A stretch of DNA of 64,000 nt from Nocardia rhamnosiphila NBRC 108938 (GCF_000720425.1 NZ_JOAJ01000012.1:109715-173714); one strand, 5' to 3'; numbered from the stretch's first letter, positions 1-8,226 are shown. The notes: generated by a model from the letters alone, not told the origin. Numbers and translations: made by a program.

Positions 1-828
1 TCCTCGGATGCCGACCTCGAGCGCGCCCTGGACCGGTGCGTGGAACTGCGTGAGCACCTCGAACTCACCGGGTTCTCGTTCCACCTCGACGGTTACGCGG
101 TCGCGCCGCGCGCCGCGCTGGCCCACGACACGATCGAGTGGTGCACCCGGGCGCGAGTGCGGGGGCTTCCGGCCACCGCGATCTCGATCGGTGGTGGTTT
201 CGCCTGCCGCTACCTGCGGGACGAGGATTGGGCCGCCTTCACCCGCGACCGGCGCGACGACTGGTTCCATGCGGGACGACAGTTCGAGAAGTTCTATCCC
301 TACGCGCAGGACCCGACCGGTGCGGCCATGCTCGACGCCGTACTGACCGAGCAGTTCCGGGGCCGGACCCTGGCCGAACGGTTGCGTACCGCCGATATCG
401 CGCTGCTGCTGGAACCCGGGCGCGCGCTGCTCATCGACGCGGGCTTCACAGTGTTTCCGGTCCTCGGTTTCAAACAGAACGCCGATTACGGCATCACGAC
501 CGCGCACGGGCTGAGCATGAGCGTTTCGGAGCAGTGGAAGGGTAGTGAGTTCCTGCCCGATCCGGTTCTGATCCCGCGTATCGCCGACCCGGAAGCCCGG
601 CCGGTGGCCTCCTGCGTGGGCGGGGCCAGCTGTATGGAATACGACGTGCTCACCTGGCGCAAGGTGGTCCTCTCCCAACGACCGCGACCCGGTGATCTGC
701 TGCTGTACCCGAACACCGCCGGCTATCAGATGGACAAGAACGAAAGCGAATTCCACCAGCTTCCGCTTCCGCCGAAGATCGTGGTGACCGGCGCGGAGGC
801 GCGATGGCAGTGGAGACTCGACCGGTGA
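1..828 (+). CDS. Type III PLP-dependent decarboxylase, Y4yA/SbnH-like (5' truncated by window)
   Basis: The reading frame is open from base 1, so the N-terminus lies outside the window; 275 residues are visible. The fold is that of the alanine-racemase-like ornithine/diaminopimelate decarboxylases. An IGGGF glycine loop for the PLP phosphate lies near visible residue 64, EPGR near 138, and a late C-x3-D motif followed by RPGDLLLYPNTAGY, which corresponds to the catalytic Cys/Asp and C-terminal barrel of these enzymes. The stop overlaps the next gene by 25 bp, and a cysteine-synthase-like gene and a MATE exporter follow. That pairing recalls SbnH/SbnA of staphyloferrin B synthesis, so a decarboxylation step in a siderophore-like pathway is plausible, but the substrate is not visible from sequence. 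Confidence 0.8.
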   Translation, partial: SSDADLERALDRCVELREHLELTGFSFHLDGYAVAPRAALAHDTIEWCTRARVRGLPATAISIGGGFACRYLRDEDWAAFTRDRRDDWFHAGRQFEKFYPYAQDPTGAAMLDAVLTEQFRGRTLAERLRTADIALLLEPGRALLIDAGFTVFPVLGFKQNADYGITTAHGLSMSVSEQWKGSEFLPDPVLIPRIADPEARPVASCVGGASCMEYDVLTWRKVVLSQRPRPGDLLLYPNTAGYQMDKNESEFHQLPLPPKIVVTGAEARWQWRLDR

Positions 829-1895
829 CCGCCACCCTGCCGGTCGGGGGCGAGAACGTCGTACGCCGCGCCTCCGACCTGATCGGTGCCACTCCCCTGC
901 TCGAACTGGTGCGTACCGGGTCCGGCAGCAGGCTGCTGCTCAAACTCGAACAGTTCAACCCGACCGGTTCGGCGAAGGTGCGGATGGCCCGGGAGATGGT
1001 GCTGGCGGCCGAACGCAACGGCGATCTCGCCCCCGGCGGCCATATCGTGGAACCCACATCCGGTAACACCGGCACCGGCCTGGCACTCATCGCCCTGGAA
1101 CGCGGATACGCCTTCACCGCGGTGGTCGACGGCCACGCCGCGACGGACAAACTCCGTGCCATGCGCGCCCTGGGAGCGCAGCTGGTCACCGTCGACGGCG
1201 ACGGCAGCGACGGGCCCAGCAGCGTGCGGCGGAGGCAGATCGCCGCCGAGATCGCCGCCGCCACCGGGGCCTACCGGCCCGACCAGCACAACAACCCGTA
1301 CAACAACGCCGGCTATCGGGAGCTCGCCGGCGAACTGCACAAGGATCTGGCGACCGATATCGACTATCTGGTCGGCGCGGTGGGCACCGGCGGATCGCTG
1401 TGCGGCACGGTGGAGGAGCTGCGCCGGCTGGGTTCGCGGGTGTACGCCATCGGTGTGGAGCCGGTGGGCTCCATCATCTTCGGCGGCGAACCGGGCGCCT
1501 ACTGGCAGACCGGTGCGGGCAGCCCGGCCGACTTCCCGGTGGGCGGCAATGTGCGCTACGACCTGATCGACGAGGACTGCCGCGTCAGCGATATCGACGC
1601 CTTCGCCACGGCCCGGGTGGTCGCACGGCGCACGGGCGTCCTGATCGGCGGCACCGCGGGCGCGGCCGTCCACGTGGCACTGCGCCGGCTGGTCCGGCTG
1701 CCACCGGGCAGCACCGTGGTGGTGCTGGTGTGCGATGCGGGCGAGAAGTATCTCGACACCGTGTACGACGAGGACTGGCTCACCGCGCGCGGCCTCTACG
1801 ACCGGGCCGCTCAGCAGCGCATCGTGCGGCTCTGCCGCGCCTATGACGAATCGGTGCGGCTGGCGGCCCTCGATCTCCGGCGACGGGGAGCGTGA
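804..1895 (+). CDS. Cysteine synthase family PLP enzyme (SbnA-like)
   Basis: A 363-residue fold-type II PLP enzyme. The PLP lysine is K58 in NPTGSAK, the substrate-binding TSGNTG loop is at about 85-90, and the phosphate-binding GTGGS loop at about 194-198. ATG 804 has GGAGG 5 bases upstream and overlaps the preceding decarboxylase gene; a GTG at 825 overlapping the upstream stop (GTGA) is the alternative start. The C-terminal extension of about 40 residues beyond a normal CysK is seen in the cysteine-synthase-like enzymes of natural-product clusters, for example SbnA, which joins O-phosphoserine and glutamate. Coupling to a type III decarboxylase favours diamino-acid precursor synthesis over housekeeping cysteine synthesis; this is an inference. 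Confidence 0.85.
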   Translation: MAVETRPVTATLPVGGENVVRRASDLIGATPLLELVRTGSGSRLLLKLEQFNPTGSAKVRMAREMVLAAERNGDLAPGGHIVEPTSGNTGTGLALIALERGYAFTAVVDGHAATDKLRAMRALGAQLVTVDGDGSDGPSSVRRRQIAAEIAAATGAYRPDQHNNPYNNAGYRELAGELHKDLATDIDYLVGAVGTGGSLCGTVEELRRLGSRVYAIGVEPVGSIIFGGEPGAYWQTGAGSPADFPVGGNVRYDLIDEDCRVSDIDAFATARVVARRTGVLIGGTAGAAVHVALRRLVRLPPGSTVVVLVCDAGEKYLDTVYDEDWLTARGLYDRAAQQRIVRLCRAYDESVRLAALDLRRRGA

Positions 1896-1902
1896 GGAAC
1901 CG

Positions 1903-3306
1903 ATGACGTTTCGATGGCAGCCCTATCGGGCGATCCTGGCCCTCGCCGCCCCGATCGCCGGAATCCAGCTCGCCCAGGTAGCGCTCACCACGGTCGATCT
2001 GGCCATGATGGGTTTTCTCGGCGTCGCGGCCGTCGCGGCGGGCGGGCTCGCGCTGCTGCTGTACAACCAGTTGCGCACCATGTGCGTGGGTATGGTCACC
2101 GGCGTCGGGAACCTCATCGCGGCAGCGGCCGGACGAGGTGAGAAGCGCACCGGCAGCACGGAACTCGACGACGCGGCGCGGGCCGAGATCCACGGATATC
2201 TGCGCGCCGCGCTGTTCGTCGCCACCGTGACCGCCGCGTCCGGCGCGCTCGCGCTGGTCGCCCTCGGTTACGCCCTGCGATGGATGGGGCAGGACGCCGC
2301 GGTGCTCGAGCTGGCCCGCCCGATCATCTGGACGCTGGCGCCCGGTCTGGTGCCGATGCTGTGGTTGAACGTCCTGCGGCAGTTCGCGGTGGGAATGCGC
2401 CGGGCGGGGTCGCTGCTGCGGGTCACGCTGTGGTCGGTCGGGGTGAACGCCGTGCTGGACGCGCTGTTCGTCTTCGGCTGGTTCGGCGTGCCGACACTGG
2501 GACTCGCGGGGATCGGGCTGGCCACCACCCTGGTCCAGTGCTGGACCTTCGCCGTCTATCTGCGCAGTGTCCGGCGTGATCCGGTGCTCGGCGCTCTGCT
2601 GTCGCTGCGCGCGTGGCAGGCCGACCGGGCCACGGTGGTGCGTATCGTGCGCATGGGGACGCCGATCGCGCTGACCTACGGCGCAGAAGCGGCGATCACC
2701 TCGATCGCCACCGTCCTGATGGGTGGATTCGGCGCGGTCGCGCTGGCCGCGAGCAATATCGTGAACCAGCTCGCCTATATCGTCTACCAGGTCAATATCG
2801 GTCTGTCGCAGGGCTCGTCGATCCTGGTGAGCCGCACCGTGGGCCAGGGTGACCGGGACGCGGTGGCCGTCATCGCGCGCCGCACGTTCACCATCGGTTT
2901 CACCTTCATGACGGCGATCGGCCTGTTCTACGTGCTGGCGCCGCATCTCGTGCTCGCGCCGTTCCTCGGCTCGCACCGCGACGACACCGCGGTGATCGCG
3001 GCCGCCTCCACCCTGCTGTGGTTCGCCATCGTCCAGCAGTACTGCAAGGGTTCGCAGAATCTGTGCATCGGCCTGCTGCGCGGTATCGGGAACACGAAGG
3101 CCGGTATGCAGAGCACCCTCATCGGATACTTCGCCCTCGGCGTACCCGCGATGGCGGTGTTCGGTATCGCGCTCGGCTGGCACGGTCCTGGTATCTGGCT
3201 CGGCCTGTGCCTGGGTTTCGGGGCGACGGCCGTCCTGGTCCAGCGGAAGTTCCGGCGCGGGCTCCGGGACAGTGTGCAGGGCGGACACCTGGCCGCCCGG
3301 AACTGA
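1903..3306 (+). CDS. MATE family efflux transporter
   Basis: A 467-residue polytopic membrane protein in two homologous six-helix halves, with the typical opening (RAILALAAPIAGIQLAQVAL) followed by TVDLAMMG. The start is ATG 1903, 7 bases after the preceding stop and behind GAGGAAC; the open frame extends further upstream but only as antisense-like read-through of the previous gene. MATE proteins exchange cations for organic compounds at the cytoplasmic membrane. Last gene of the three-gene operon, it is the likely exporter of whatever the two PLP enzymes help to make. A 14-bp hairpin terminator follows. Confidence 0.88.
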   Translation: MTFRWQPYRAILALAAPIAGIQLAQVALTTVDLAMMGFLGVAAVAAGGLALLLYNQLRTMCVGMVTGVGNLIAAAAGRGEKRTGSTELDDAARAEIHGYLRAALFVATVTAASGALALVALGYALRWMGQDAAVLELARPIIWTLAPGLVPMLWLNVLRQFAVGMRRAGSLLRVTLWSVGVNAVLDALFVFGWFGVPTLGLAGIGLATTLVQCWTFAVYLRSVRRDPVLGALLSLRAWQADRATVVRIVRMGTPIALTYGAEAAITSIATVLMGGFGAVALAASNIVNQLAYIVYQVNIGLSQGSSILVSRTVGQGDRDAVAVIARRTFTIGFTFMTAIGLFYVLAPHLVLAPFLGSHRDDTAVIAAASTLLWFAIVQQYCKGSQNLCIGLLRGIGNTKAGMQSTLIGYFALGVPAMAVFGIALGWHGPGIWLGLCLGFGATAVLVQRKFRRGLRDSVQGGHLAARN

Positions 3307-3379
3307 CCCGGCCCCGCGGACTCCGAAGCGGCGCCGTCCCGGCTCACCGCGGCCGGGCGAAACCGGGTCCCGGATGCCA

Positions 3380-3415
3380 CTGACACCCCGGCGTTTCCAC
3401 GCGCCGGGGTGTCAG
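3380..3415. terminator. Bidirectional hairpin terminator
   Basis: Perfect 14-bp stem (3380-3393 with 3402-3415, arms CTGACACCCCGGCG and its complement) around an 8-base loop, with no T-run. It lies between the convergent MATE and MarR genes, and the MarR stop codon is inside the right arm. Confidence 0.8.
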
Positions 3416-3825
3416 GGCATCGCCCGCACGAAACGATCGAGCAACCGCGCGAATTCGCCGCGCTCGCGCGCTGTCCACCCGGCCATGGCGGTATCGAAGG
3501 CCGCCCGGCGCCGCGCGTGGGACCGCTCGAGGATCTCCCGGCCGCGCTCGGTGAGGACCAGTACCGAACGTCTGCCGTCGGCCTGATCGGCGACCCGGCG
3601 GACCAGGTCTTCGGCCACCGCGGCAGCCACCAGCTTGCTGGCCCGCGGCTGGTCCACGGCCAGCGCGGACGCCACCACCGACACCGTGGGATCCGGCGTC
3701 GCTTCGATCACGTCCAGCACTTCGAAGGACTGCCCGGCCGGTTCTCCCTCTTTCGCGAGCGCTCGCCGGGTCTGCCGACGGCGGATCGCGACCATCGCTC
3801 GTTCTACGCGCTCGACATCGTCCAC
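3412..3825 (-). CDS. MarR family transcriptional regulator
   Basis: A 137-residue winged-helix protein. The recognition helix region reads SVVASALAVDQPRASKLVAAA and the wing DGRRSVLVLTERG, both diagnostic of MarR. The only in-frame start that gives a full domain is GTG 3825. It is transcribed away from the lipoprotein-MarR gene at 3902, and the 76-bp divergent region is rich in inverted CATG-containing repeats, so autoregulation and control of the neighbour is likely. Ligand unknown. Confidence 0.85.
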   Translation of the reverse strand: MDDVERVERAMVAIRRRQTRRALAKEGEPAGQSFEVLDVIEATPDPTVSVVASALAVDQPRASKLVAAAVAEDLVRRVADQADGRRSVLVLTERGREILERSHARRRAAFDTAMAGWTARERGEFARLLDRFVRAMP

Positions 3826-3828
3826 CCG

Positions 3829-3882
3829 GACATGTTATTACAGACATGCACATGTCAAATGACAACTACTTACAGTTGGTCA
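3829..3882. promoter_or_regulatory. Divergent operator region between two MarR-fold genes
   Basis: GACATGT at 3829-3835 is inverted against ACATGTC at 3850-3856; inside it ACATG-CA-CATGT (3844-3855) is a perfect palindrome. A second imperfect inverted repeat, TGACAACT (3860-3867) with AGTTGGTCA (3874-3882), sits close to the next gene. Spacing suits MarR-dimer sites. Function inferred. Confidence 0.5.
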
Positions 3883-3901
3883 TGTATCCGACGGGAGCCC
3901 A

Positions 3902-4435
3902 ATGAACGTCCGCACCCTGCTACTCGGCGCCGCCACCGCGCTACTCATCCCGCTGGCCGCCGCCTGCGGCGATCCCTCCGCCGACCCCACGCCGGTGGAA
4001 CCGGCACCCGCCGGCGAGCACCGGCTCATCGGCTACCAGGTCAAACGCCTCGACCAGTTGATCGACCTGACCTTCGACCGGCTGGTCGCCGAAGCCGGGC
4101 TCTCCCGGCGCGAATGGCAGACCCTCAACGCCCTGGCCGGCGGCCCGGCCGGCGACGCGGAACTGACCGACGCGCTCCGCCCGTTCTGGGAGGTCGAGAA
4201 GGAAGACCCACGCGACGTGGTCGCCACGCTGACCGAGCGCGGATGGGTCGGCCGGGACGGCGACGGACGGTACACCCTCACCGAAGCCGGACGCACCGCC
4301 CGGGCCACAGCCGCCGACTCGGTCGGCCGCATCCGCGACCTCTCGGCGGATGGCGTGAGCGAGCAGGAGTTCACACAGATGATGGACGTCATGGCACGTA
4401 TCATCGGCAACCTCGAACGAGCTACCACCACCTGA
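3902..4435 (+). CDS. MarR-fold winged-helix protein with an N-terminal lipoprotein signal
   Basis: 177 residues. Residues 1-22 look like a lipoprotein signal peptide: positively charged start, hydrophobic run, then LAAAC with the modifiable Cys at 22, followed by a Pro-rich linker. From about residue 40 to the end the protein matches MarR winged-helix proteins, including LSRREWQTLNALAGGP and a wing GDGRYTLTEAGR. GGGAG precedes ATG 3902 by 4 bases. A GTG at 3993 would give a signal-less protein of about 147 residues, the normal MarR length. Either the first start is misleading or this is a membrane-anchored DNA-binding-type domain, which is odd. It is divergent from a genuine MarR gene. Confidence 0.7.
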   Translation: MNVRTLLLGAATALLIPLAAACGDPSADPTPVEPAPAGEHRLIGYQVKRLDQLIDLTFDRLVAEAGLSRREWQTLNALAGGPAGDAELTDALRPFWEVEKEDPRDVVATLTERGWVGRDGDGRYTLTEAGRTARATAADSVGRIRDLSADGVSEQEFTQMMDVMARIIGNLERATTT

Positions 4436-4613
4436 GCGTCCGTACGGCGGTACCCGGTTTCGCACGCCTATCATTCGAATGCGCGATTCCGGCCCGCCGG
4501 CCCGCCGGCAGCGCCGGGACGGTCTCCACCTACGGACCGGCACCGCGCCGGGCGCGCCGGCGAGTCGTCCGTCGAGCGCGTACGCGGCGGCACCACTCGG
4601 TCACGGGTCGACG

Positions 4614-4697
4614 CGTGACCCGTGACCCGTGACCCGTGACCCGTGACCCGTGACCCGTGACCCGTGACCCGTGACCCGTGACCCGTGACCCGTGACC
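4614..4697. repeat. Perfect 12-copy tandem repeat of CGTGACC
   Basis: Twelve uninterrupted copies of the heptamer CGTGACC. The array ends one base before the CGGAGGG ribosome-binding site of the VOC gene at 4709. Each copy contains GTGA, a potential start overlapping a stop. Because 7 is not a multiple of 3, copy-number change would alter spacing and any upstream reading frame. Confidence 0.97.
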
Positions 4698-4708
4698 CGG
4701 AGGGCAGT

Positions 4709-5479
4709 ATGAGCGCGACCTCGATCGAGAGCATTCTCCTCGGCAGCACCGACCCGGACAGTCTCCGCGCGTGGTATGCCCAGGTGCTGGGTGTCACACC
4801 CGATATCGACGGCTTCCTCGAATTCGGTGGTGTCGGCGTGCTCACCGACACCCGTGACGATCTCGCCCCGCGCACCGCCGAACCGGGACGGGTGATCATC
4901 AACTATCACGTGCCCGATATCCACGCCGCCGCGCGACGATTGGAGGCTTTCGAAGTCCCCTGGGTATCCGGCGTGCAGTACCGCGAGGCGGGACTGTGGT
5001 TCGCCACGGTCGAGGACCCCGACGGCAACTATGTGCAGCTGATCCAGACCACGCCCACCTATTGGGCCGAGAAGAAGCGCCGCGCGGGAGCGACCGCCGG
5101 GCCGCTGGACCACGCCCGGGCGGCGGTCCGGTTGCCGGCGCGGGATCTCGGACGCGCGCGGAGCTGGTACGCGCGACGGCTCGGACTCGAGCCCGTCGAA
5201 GAACGTGAGGGCGGGTTGCGCTACCGATGCGGCGGTACCGAATTCGTGGTCTTCGCGTCGGCCGGCCGGGCCTCGGGCGACCACACGCAGATGGGGTTCA
5301 CGGTGCCCGATCTCGATTCGGCCGTCGCCCAGTTGCGGGAACGCGGAGTGGAATTCGAGAGCGAGATCGTCGAGGTGCGGGGGCACTACCCGTCGACCGG
5401 CGCGTCCGGGGAACGCGCCACCTGGTTCCGCGACAGCGAGGGGAACCTGCTCGGCCTGGGCCAGTACGTCTACGACTGA
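4709..5479 (+). CDS. Two-domain VOC (glyoxalase/dioxygenase superfamily) protein
   Basis: 256 residues forming two vicinal-oxygen-chelate modules. The first (about 5-115) contains LRAWYAQVLGV and the typical end DPDGNYVQLIQT; the second (about 130-256) contains ARSWYARRLGLEPV and DSEGNLLGLGQYV. Such proteins bind a divalent metal and act as isomerases, dioxygenases or antibiotic-binding proteins; the substrate cannot be told. ATG 4709 is preceded by GGAGGG. A GTG at 4685 inside the tandem repeat is in frame but has no ribosome-binding site. The 7-bp repeat array immediately upstream could influence expression. Confidence 0.85.
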   Translation: MSATSIESILLGSTDPDSLRAWYAQVLGVTPDIDGFLEFGGVGVLTDTRDDLAPRTAEPGRVIINYHVPDIHAAARRLEAFEVPWVSGVQYREAGLWFATVEDPDGNYVQLIQTTPTYWAEKKRRAGATAGPLDHARAAVRLPARDLGRARSWYARRLGLEPVEEREGGLRYRCGGTEFVVFASAGRASGDHTQMGFTVPDLDSAVAQLRERGVEFESEIVEVRGHYPSTGASGERATWFRDSEGNLLGLGQYVYD

Positions 5480-5591
5480 CACCGGCACCCCGGCCGCCTC
5501 GGCATCCCGAGCACCGTCCGGCCGAACCGGCTGCACCCGCCGGGCGAGCCGGGTGCGACGAGGTGTCGGGGCGAATCGATAGTCTGCCGGA

Positions 5592-6260
5592 ATGGTCAGA
5601 CCGGATCCGGCACTGCGGCGCCTGCTGCGCGAAACAGGAAAGTTGCTACAGCCGTATGGTTTTCACGGCACCGATGCCCCCTGGGTGCGGGTCGAGCCGG
5701 CGGGCGTCGCGTCCGTCGGCCGCACCCGGGTGTCGCGGACCTGGGCCGACGGTCAGCAGGTCCTGCGATTCGGGCTGCATCTCGACGCCACGCCGCGGGC
5801 ATGGTGGGAATTCGGCAACTGGCGCAACGAACGGCTGGGCCTGGACCCGATCCCGCTGGAGGAGGCCACCGGCCCCGATTTGATCGACGACCACGGCCTG
5901 CCCGAGGAACTCACCCGGCCCTGGTCGCTGCGGGTCGATCCGGAGCAACCGGGCGGGCACGCGCTACAGACCGATCTCGACACCATCCGCGCCGAACTCC
6001 CCCGCCGGGTCCACGCGTACGCGCGCCGGGCGATTCAGCTCGCCGACCCCGACCGCTACCTGACCGAACTCCTGGCGCAACCCGGTGACCGGATCGGCAC
6101 CCGGGAGGCGATCGTCGTCCTGCTCGCCGACCGCGGCCGCGGGGCGGACCTCGACCTGGCAATCCACCGGCTGCGGACCTGCTTCGCCGACCGCACGGCG
6201 TCGGAGTTCGCGGAGGAGGTCATCGCCTACGCGCAGACCCGGGCCGCCACCGTCGTCTGA
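5592..6260 (+). CDS. Hypothetical protein (222 aa)
   Basis: A soluble protein of 222 residues with no signal peptide or membrane segment. The opening ALRRLLRETGKLLQPYGF followed by a Trp-containing beta-rich middle (WADGQQVLRFGLHLD, WWEFGNW) weakly recalls DUF4304-type proteins, but I do not recognise it firmly. The C-terminal third (EAIVVLLADRGRGADLDLAIHRLRTCF) is helical. It stands alone between the VOC gene and a convergent small membrane-protein gene. Codon use matches its neighbours. Confidence 0.7.
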   Translation: MVRPDPALRRLLRETGKLLQPYGFHGTDAPWVRVEPAGVASVGRTRVSRTWADGQQVLRFGLHLDATPRAWWEFGNWRNERLGLDPIPLEEATGPDLIDDHGLPEELTRPWSLRVDPEQPGGHALQTDLDTIRAELPRRVHAYARRAIQLADPDRYLTELLAQPGDRIGTREAIVVLLADRGRGADLDLAIHRLRTCFADRTASEFAEEVIAYAQTRAATVV

Positions 6261-6280
6261 ACGGTGGCCGCGCCCGGACG

Positions 6281-6514
6281 TCAGCGGCGGAGGAGCCGGC
6301 GCACCCGGGCGCGGGCCCGGGCGGCGCGTGATTCCGGTGCCGGGACCTCGACCGCCTGCTCGGCGGCCACCGCCTGCGCGAACCGGGCATGTAACTGCTC
6401 GCGGACCTCGTCCGGCGTGTAGGCGCGCCGGCGGCGTTCGGCGCGCACCACCACCACACCGGTGGCCACCACACCGGCCGCCCCCGCCAAACCCAATACC
6501 TTCCACCACCTCAT
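6281..6514 (-). CDS. Small single-pass membrane protein (77 aa)
   Basis: 77 residues starting at ATG 6514. Residues 4-24 (KVLGLAGAAGVVATGVVVV) form one membrane helix, followed by an Arg-rich stretch and a soluble tail ending in a basic cluster (ARARARVRRLLRR). The predicted orientation by the positive-inside rule is tail in the cytoplasm. It is divergent from the papain-fold gene at 6533 with only 18 bases between the two start codons. No family recognised. Confidence 0.7.
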   Translation of the reverse strand: MRWWKVLGLAGAAGVVATGVVVVRAERRRRAYTPDEVREQLHARFAQAVAAEQAVEVPAPESRAARARARVRRLLRR

Positions 6515-6532
6515 AACGCATAGGCTACGTCC
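6515..6532. promoter_or_regulatory. Shared -10 element for two divergent, probably leaderless genes
   Basis: TAGGCT (6521-6526) fits the actinobacterial -10 pattern TANNNT and lies 6 bases before ATG 6533. Read on the other strand, TAGCCT (6522-6527) lies 7 bases before ATG 6514. There is no room for a 5' UTR or ribosome-binding site in either direction. Confidence 0.5.
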
Positions 6533-7189
6533 ATGGCGGGTGTGGATCTCGATCTCGACCGGGCTGTCGAGATCACCAGGACAGGCGATATCTGGTTGTT
6601 CCGTGGACATTCCACGGCCGATCGGATGATCCGGATGACGACGAACAGTCCGGTCAACCACGTGGGTATGTCGGTGGTGATCGACGATCTTCCCGCGCTG
6701 ATCTGGCACGCCGAACTCGGCCGGTCGCTACCCGATATGTGGTCGGGCACCGCGCACCGCGGCGCTCAATTGCACAATCTGCGCGACGCGGTACTGACCT
6801 GGGCGAACCGCTACGGCCAGCAGGCATGGCTGCGCCAGCTCGAACCGCCCGCGACCCGGGAGATGGAGGACGGCGTGCTGCGCACGGTGGCGCGACTCGA
6901 CGGCACCCCGTTCCCGTCCACCGCCGCCCTGGCCGGGCGCTGGTTCCGCGGCCGGGTCCGGCTGCCGCGCCGCCGTTCCCGCCCGCCCGCCGCCCGTGAG
7001 GTGGAGAACGCGTACTGCGCGGAGATCGTGGCGGCCACCTACCAGGCGATGGGGCTGCTCCCGGATACCCGCAGCCCCGACTGGTACGACCCCGGCCGCT
7101 TCTGGAGCGGGGACCGCCTGCGGCTCAGCGGCGGCCGTACGCTCAGCGGCGAGATCGCCGTCCATGCCCCGCCCGAGCCGGCGAACTGA
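6533..7189 (+). CDS. Permuted NlpC/P60 papain-fold (YiiX-like) protein
   Basis: 218 residues. GDIWLFRG near the start and NHVGMSVV around residue 43 give the His strand, and ENAYCAEIVAATYQAMGLL around 160 gives the catalytic Cys helix. This order (His before Cys) is the circularly permuted NlpC/P60 arrangement of YiiX/YebB-type proteins, which act as amidohydrolases or acyltransferases. No signal peptide is seen, so a cytoplasmic role is more likely than cell-wall hydrolysis. The Arg/Pro-rich insert at about 140-158 is unusual. Start set by the leaderless promoter spacing. Confidence 0.75.
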   Translation: MAGVDLDLDRAVEITRTGDIWLFRGHSTADRMIRMTTNSPVNHVGMSVVIDDLPALIWHAELGRSLPDMWSGTAHRGAQLHNLRDAVLTWANRYGQQAWLRQLEPPATREMEDGVLRTVARLDGTPFPSTAALAGRWFRGRVRLPRRRSRPPAAREVENAYCAEIVAATYQAMGLLPDTRSPDWYDPGRFWSGDRLRLSGGRTLSGEIAVHAPPEPAN

Positions 7190-7234
7190 AATCGCCGGCC
7201 GGGGACTGCCACGGCCTACCGTGGTGCCCGGGCG

Positions 7235-7567
7235 TCAGCCGGCGGCGCGCTGATACGCCTCCAGCACAACACCGGGGATGCGGCCGCGATCGGGCACCTC
7301 GTGCCCGTTGCGCCGAGCCCACTCCCGCACCGCCTTCGCCGATTGCGGACGGTCCGGTGTCTGTCCCTTCGCCCGGCGCTGTTTGCCGACCCTGCGGGCG
7401 AACGGCACCCATTTGTCCAGTGCCGCGCGGAATTCCCGCGCATTCTCCTCGGAGAGGTCGATTTCGTACAGCAGTCCGTCGACTCCGAACGACACCGTCT
7501 CCGCCGCGACGGATTCGCCGTCCAGATCATCGACCATTGTGACAATTACCCTGCGCGCCACACCCAC
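7235..7567 (-). CDS. lsr2: Lsr2 family nucleoid-associated protein
   Basis: 110 residues. The N-terminal dimerisation domain is recognisable ([11 protein letters not shown], then [19 protein letters not shown]) and the C-terminal DNA-binding domain carries [16 protein letters not shown], where RGR inserts in the minor groove of AT-rich DNA. Length is typical (about 112). Lsr2 silences AT-rich and horizontally acquired genes. GTG 7567 is used here; a GTG at 7561 is an alternative. Nocardiae usually carry more than one Lsr2 paralogue, so this may not be the main copy. Confidence 0.92.
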   Translation of the reverse strand: MGVARRVIVTMVDDLDGESVAAETVSFGVDGLLYEIDLSEENAREFRAALDKWVPFARRVGKQRRAKGQTPDRPQSAKAVREWARRNGHEVPDRGRIPGVVLEAYQRAAG

Positions 7568-7851
7568 ATCCCTTCACTCACTACACCACCGGCCGACCCG
7601 GCACGCGACACCGTACTGGTCCCACCCTCGGATACCGCCTCAGAAACGCTGAGAAACCAATGAGAAAGAGGCACTTGGACTCTCGTCCGACAGCGCCGAG
7701 GCGCCGCGGCGACTTCGGAAGGGTGGTCCTGCCGCCCCGGAAAGACTCCGGCGCTGCCGTGTCCGGGAGTGCCCCGACTCCCTCGGCGAGGCCCTCACCT
7801 CGGCATACAGCGCTGTCAGGCGTGTGCCGACGGCGCTGCGCGCGGCACCGA

Positions 7852-8226
7852 TCAGGACACCTGCGCCCGGCCGCATCCCGGCGGCGGTGGTTCCCGCAGG
7901 AAGCGGAGCATCCGCTCGGCGGCCTCGCGCGCGCTGTGCCCATCCCATACGGCGGGCACCTGCCGTTCCGGGATCCGGAACAGTCCCCAGTGCCGCATCC
8001 GGTAGTGGTTGGCGATCTGCCCGGTCGGCAAGGTCGCGTACACGACGAACCAGCCACCGCCGAAACAGAGTTCACCGTCGCTGTGCCGGATGCTCTTGTG
8101 CACGTCGTATCGGTCGCCGCGCGCCCACTCGTTGAATACGAGCGCGTTGTACAACATCCGATAGTGATACAGCTCGGCGAACGTATGGACGCCGTCACTG
8201 GTGTTCTCGTCCGCCTTGCCGTGCAC
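7852..8226 (-). CDS. WDGH-motif protein of a phage-associated family
   Basis: About 124 residues from GTG 8226. The core contains HTFAELYHYRMLYNALVFN, CFGGGWFVVYATLPTGQIANHY and WDGHSAREAAERM. I recognise this as the WDGH-domain type often seen in actinobacteriophage genomes; its biochemical role is not established. The frame stays open upstream to 8511, but that part is antisense to the start of the next gene, so the shorter form is chosen. It is divergent from an ADP-ribosylglycohydrolase gene, 67 bp away. Confidence 0.7.
   Translation of the reverse strand: MHGKADENTSDGVHTFAELYHYRMLYNALVFNEWARGDRYDVHKSIRHSDGELCFGGGWFVVYATLPTGQIANHYRMRHWGLFRIPERQVPAVWDGHSAREAAERMLRFLREPPPPGCGRAQVS

Noticed and set aside
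4614..4697. Short repeats considered as a CRISPR array
   Set aside because: The 7-bp units are contiguous with no spacers, and no cas genes are present.
4601..5536. Minus-strand frame with repeated HGSRVTG units, resembling a repeat protein
   Set aside because: The units are only the translation of the 7-bp DNA repeat, and the rest is antisense to the VOC gene. No ribosome-binding site.
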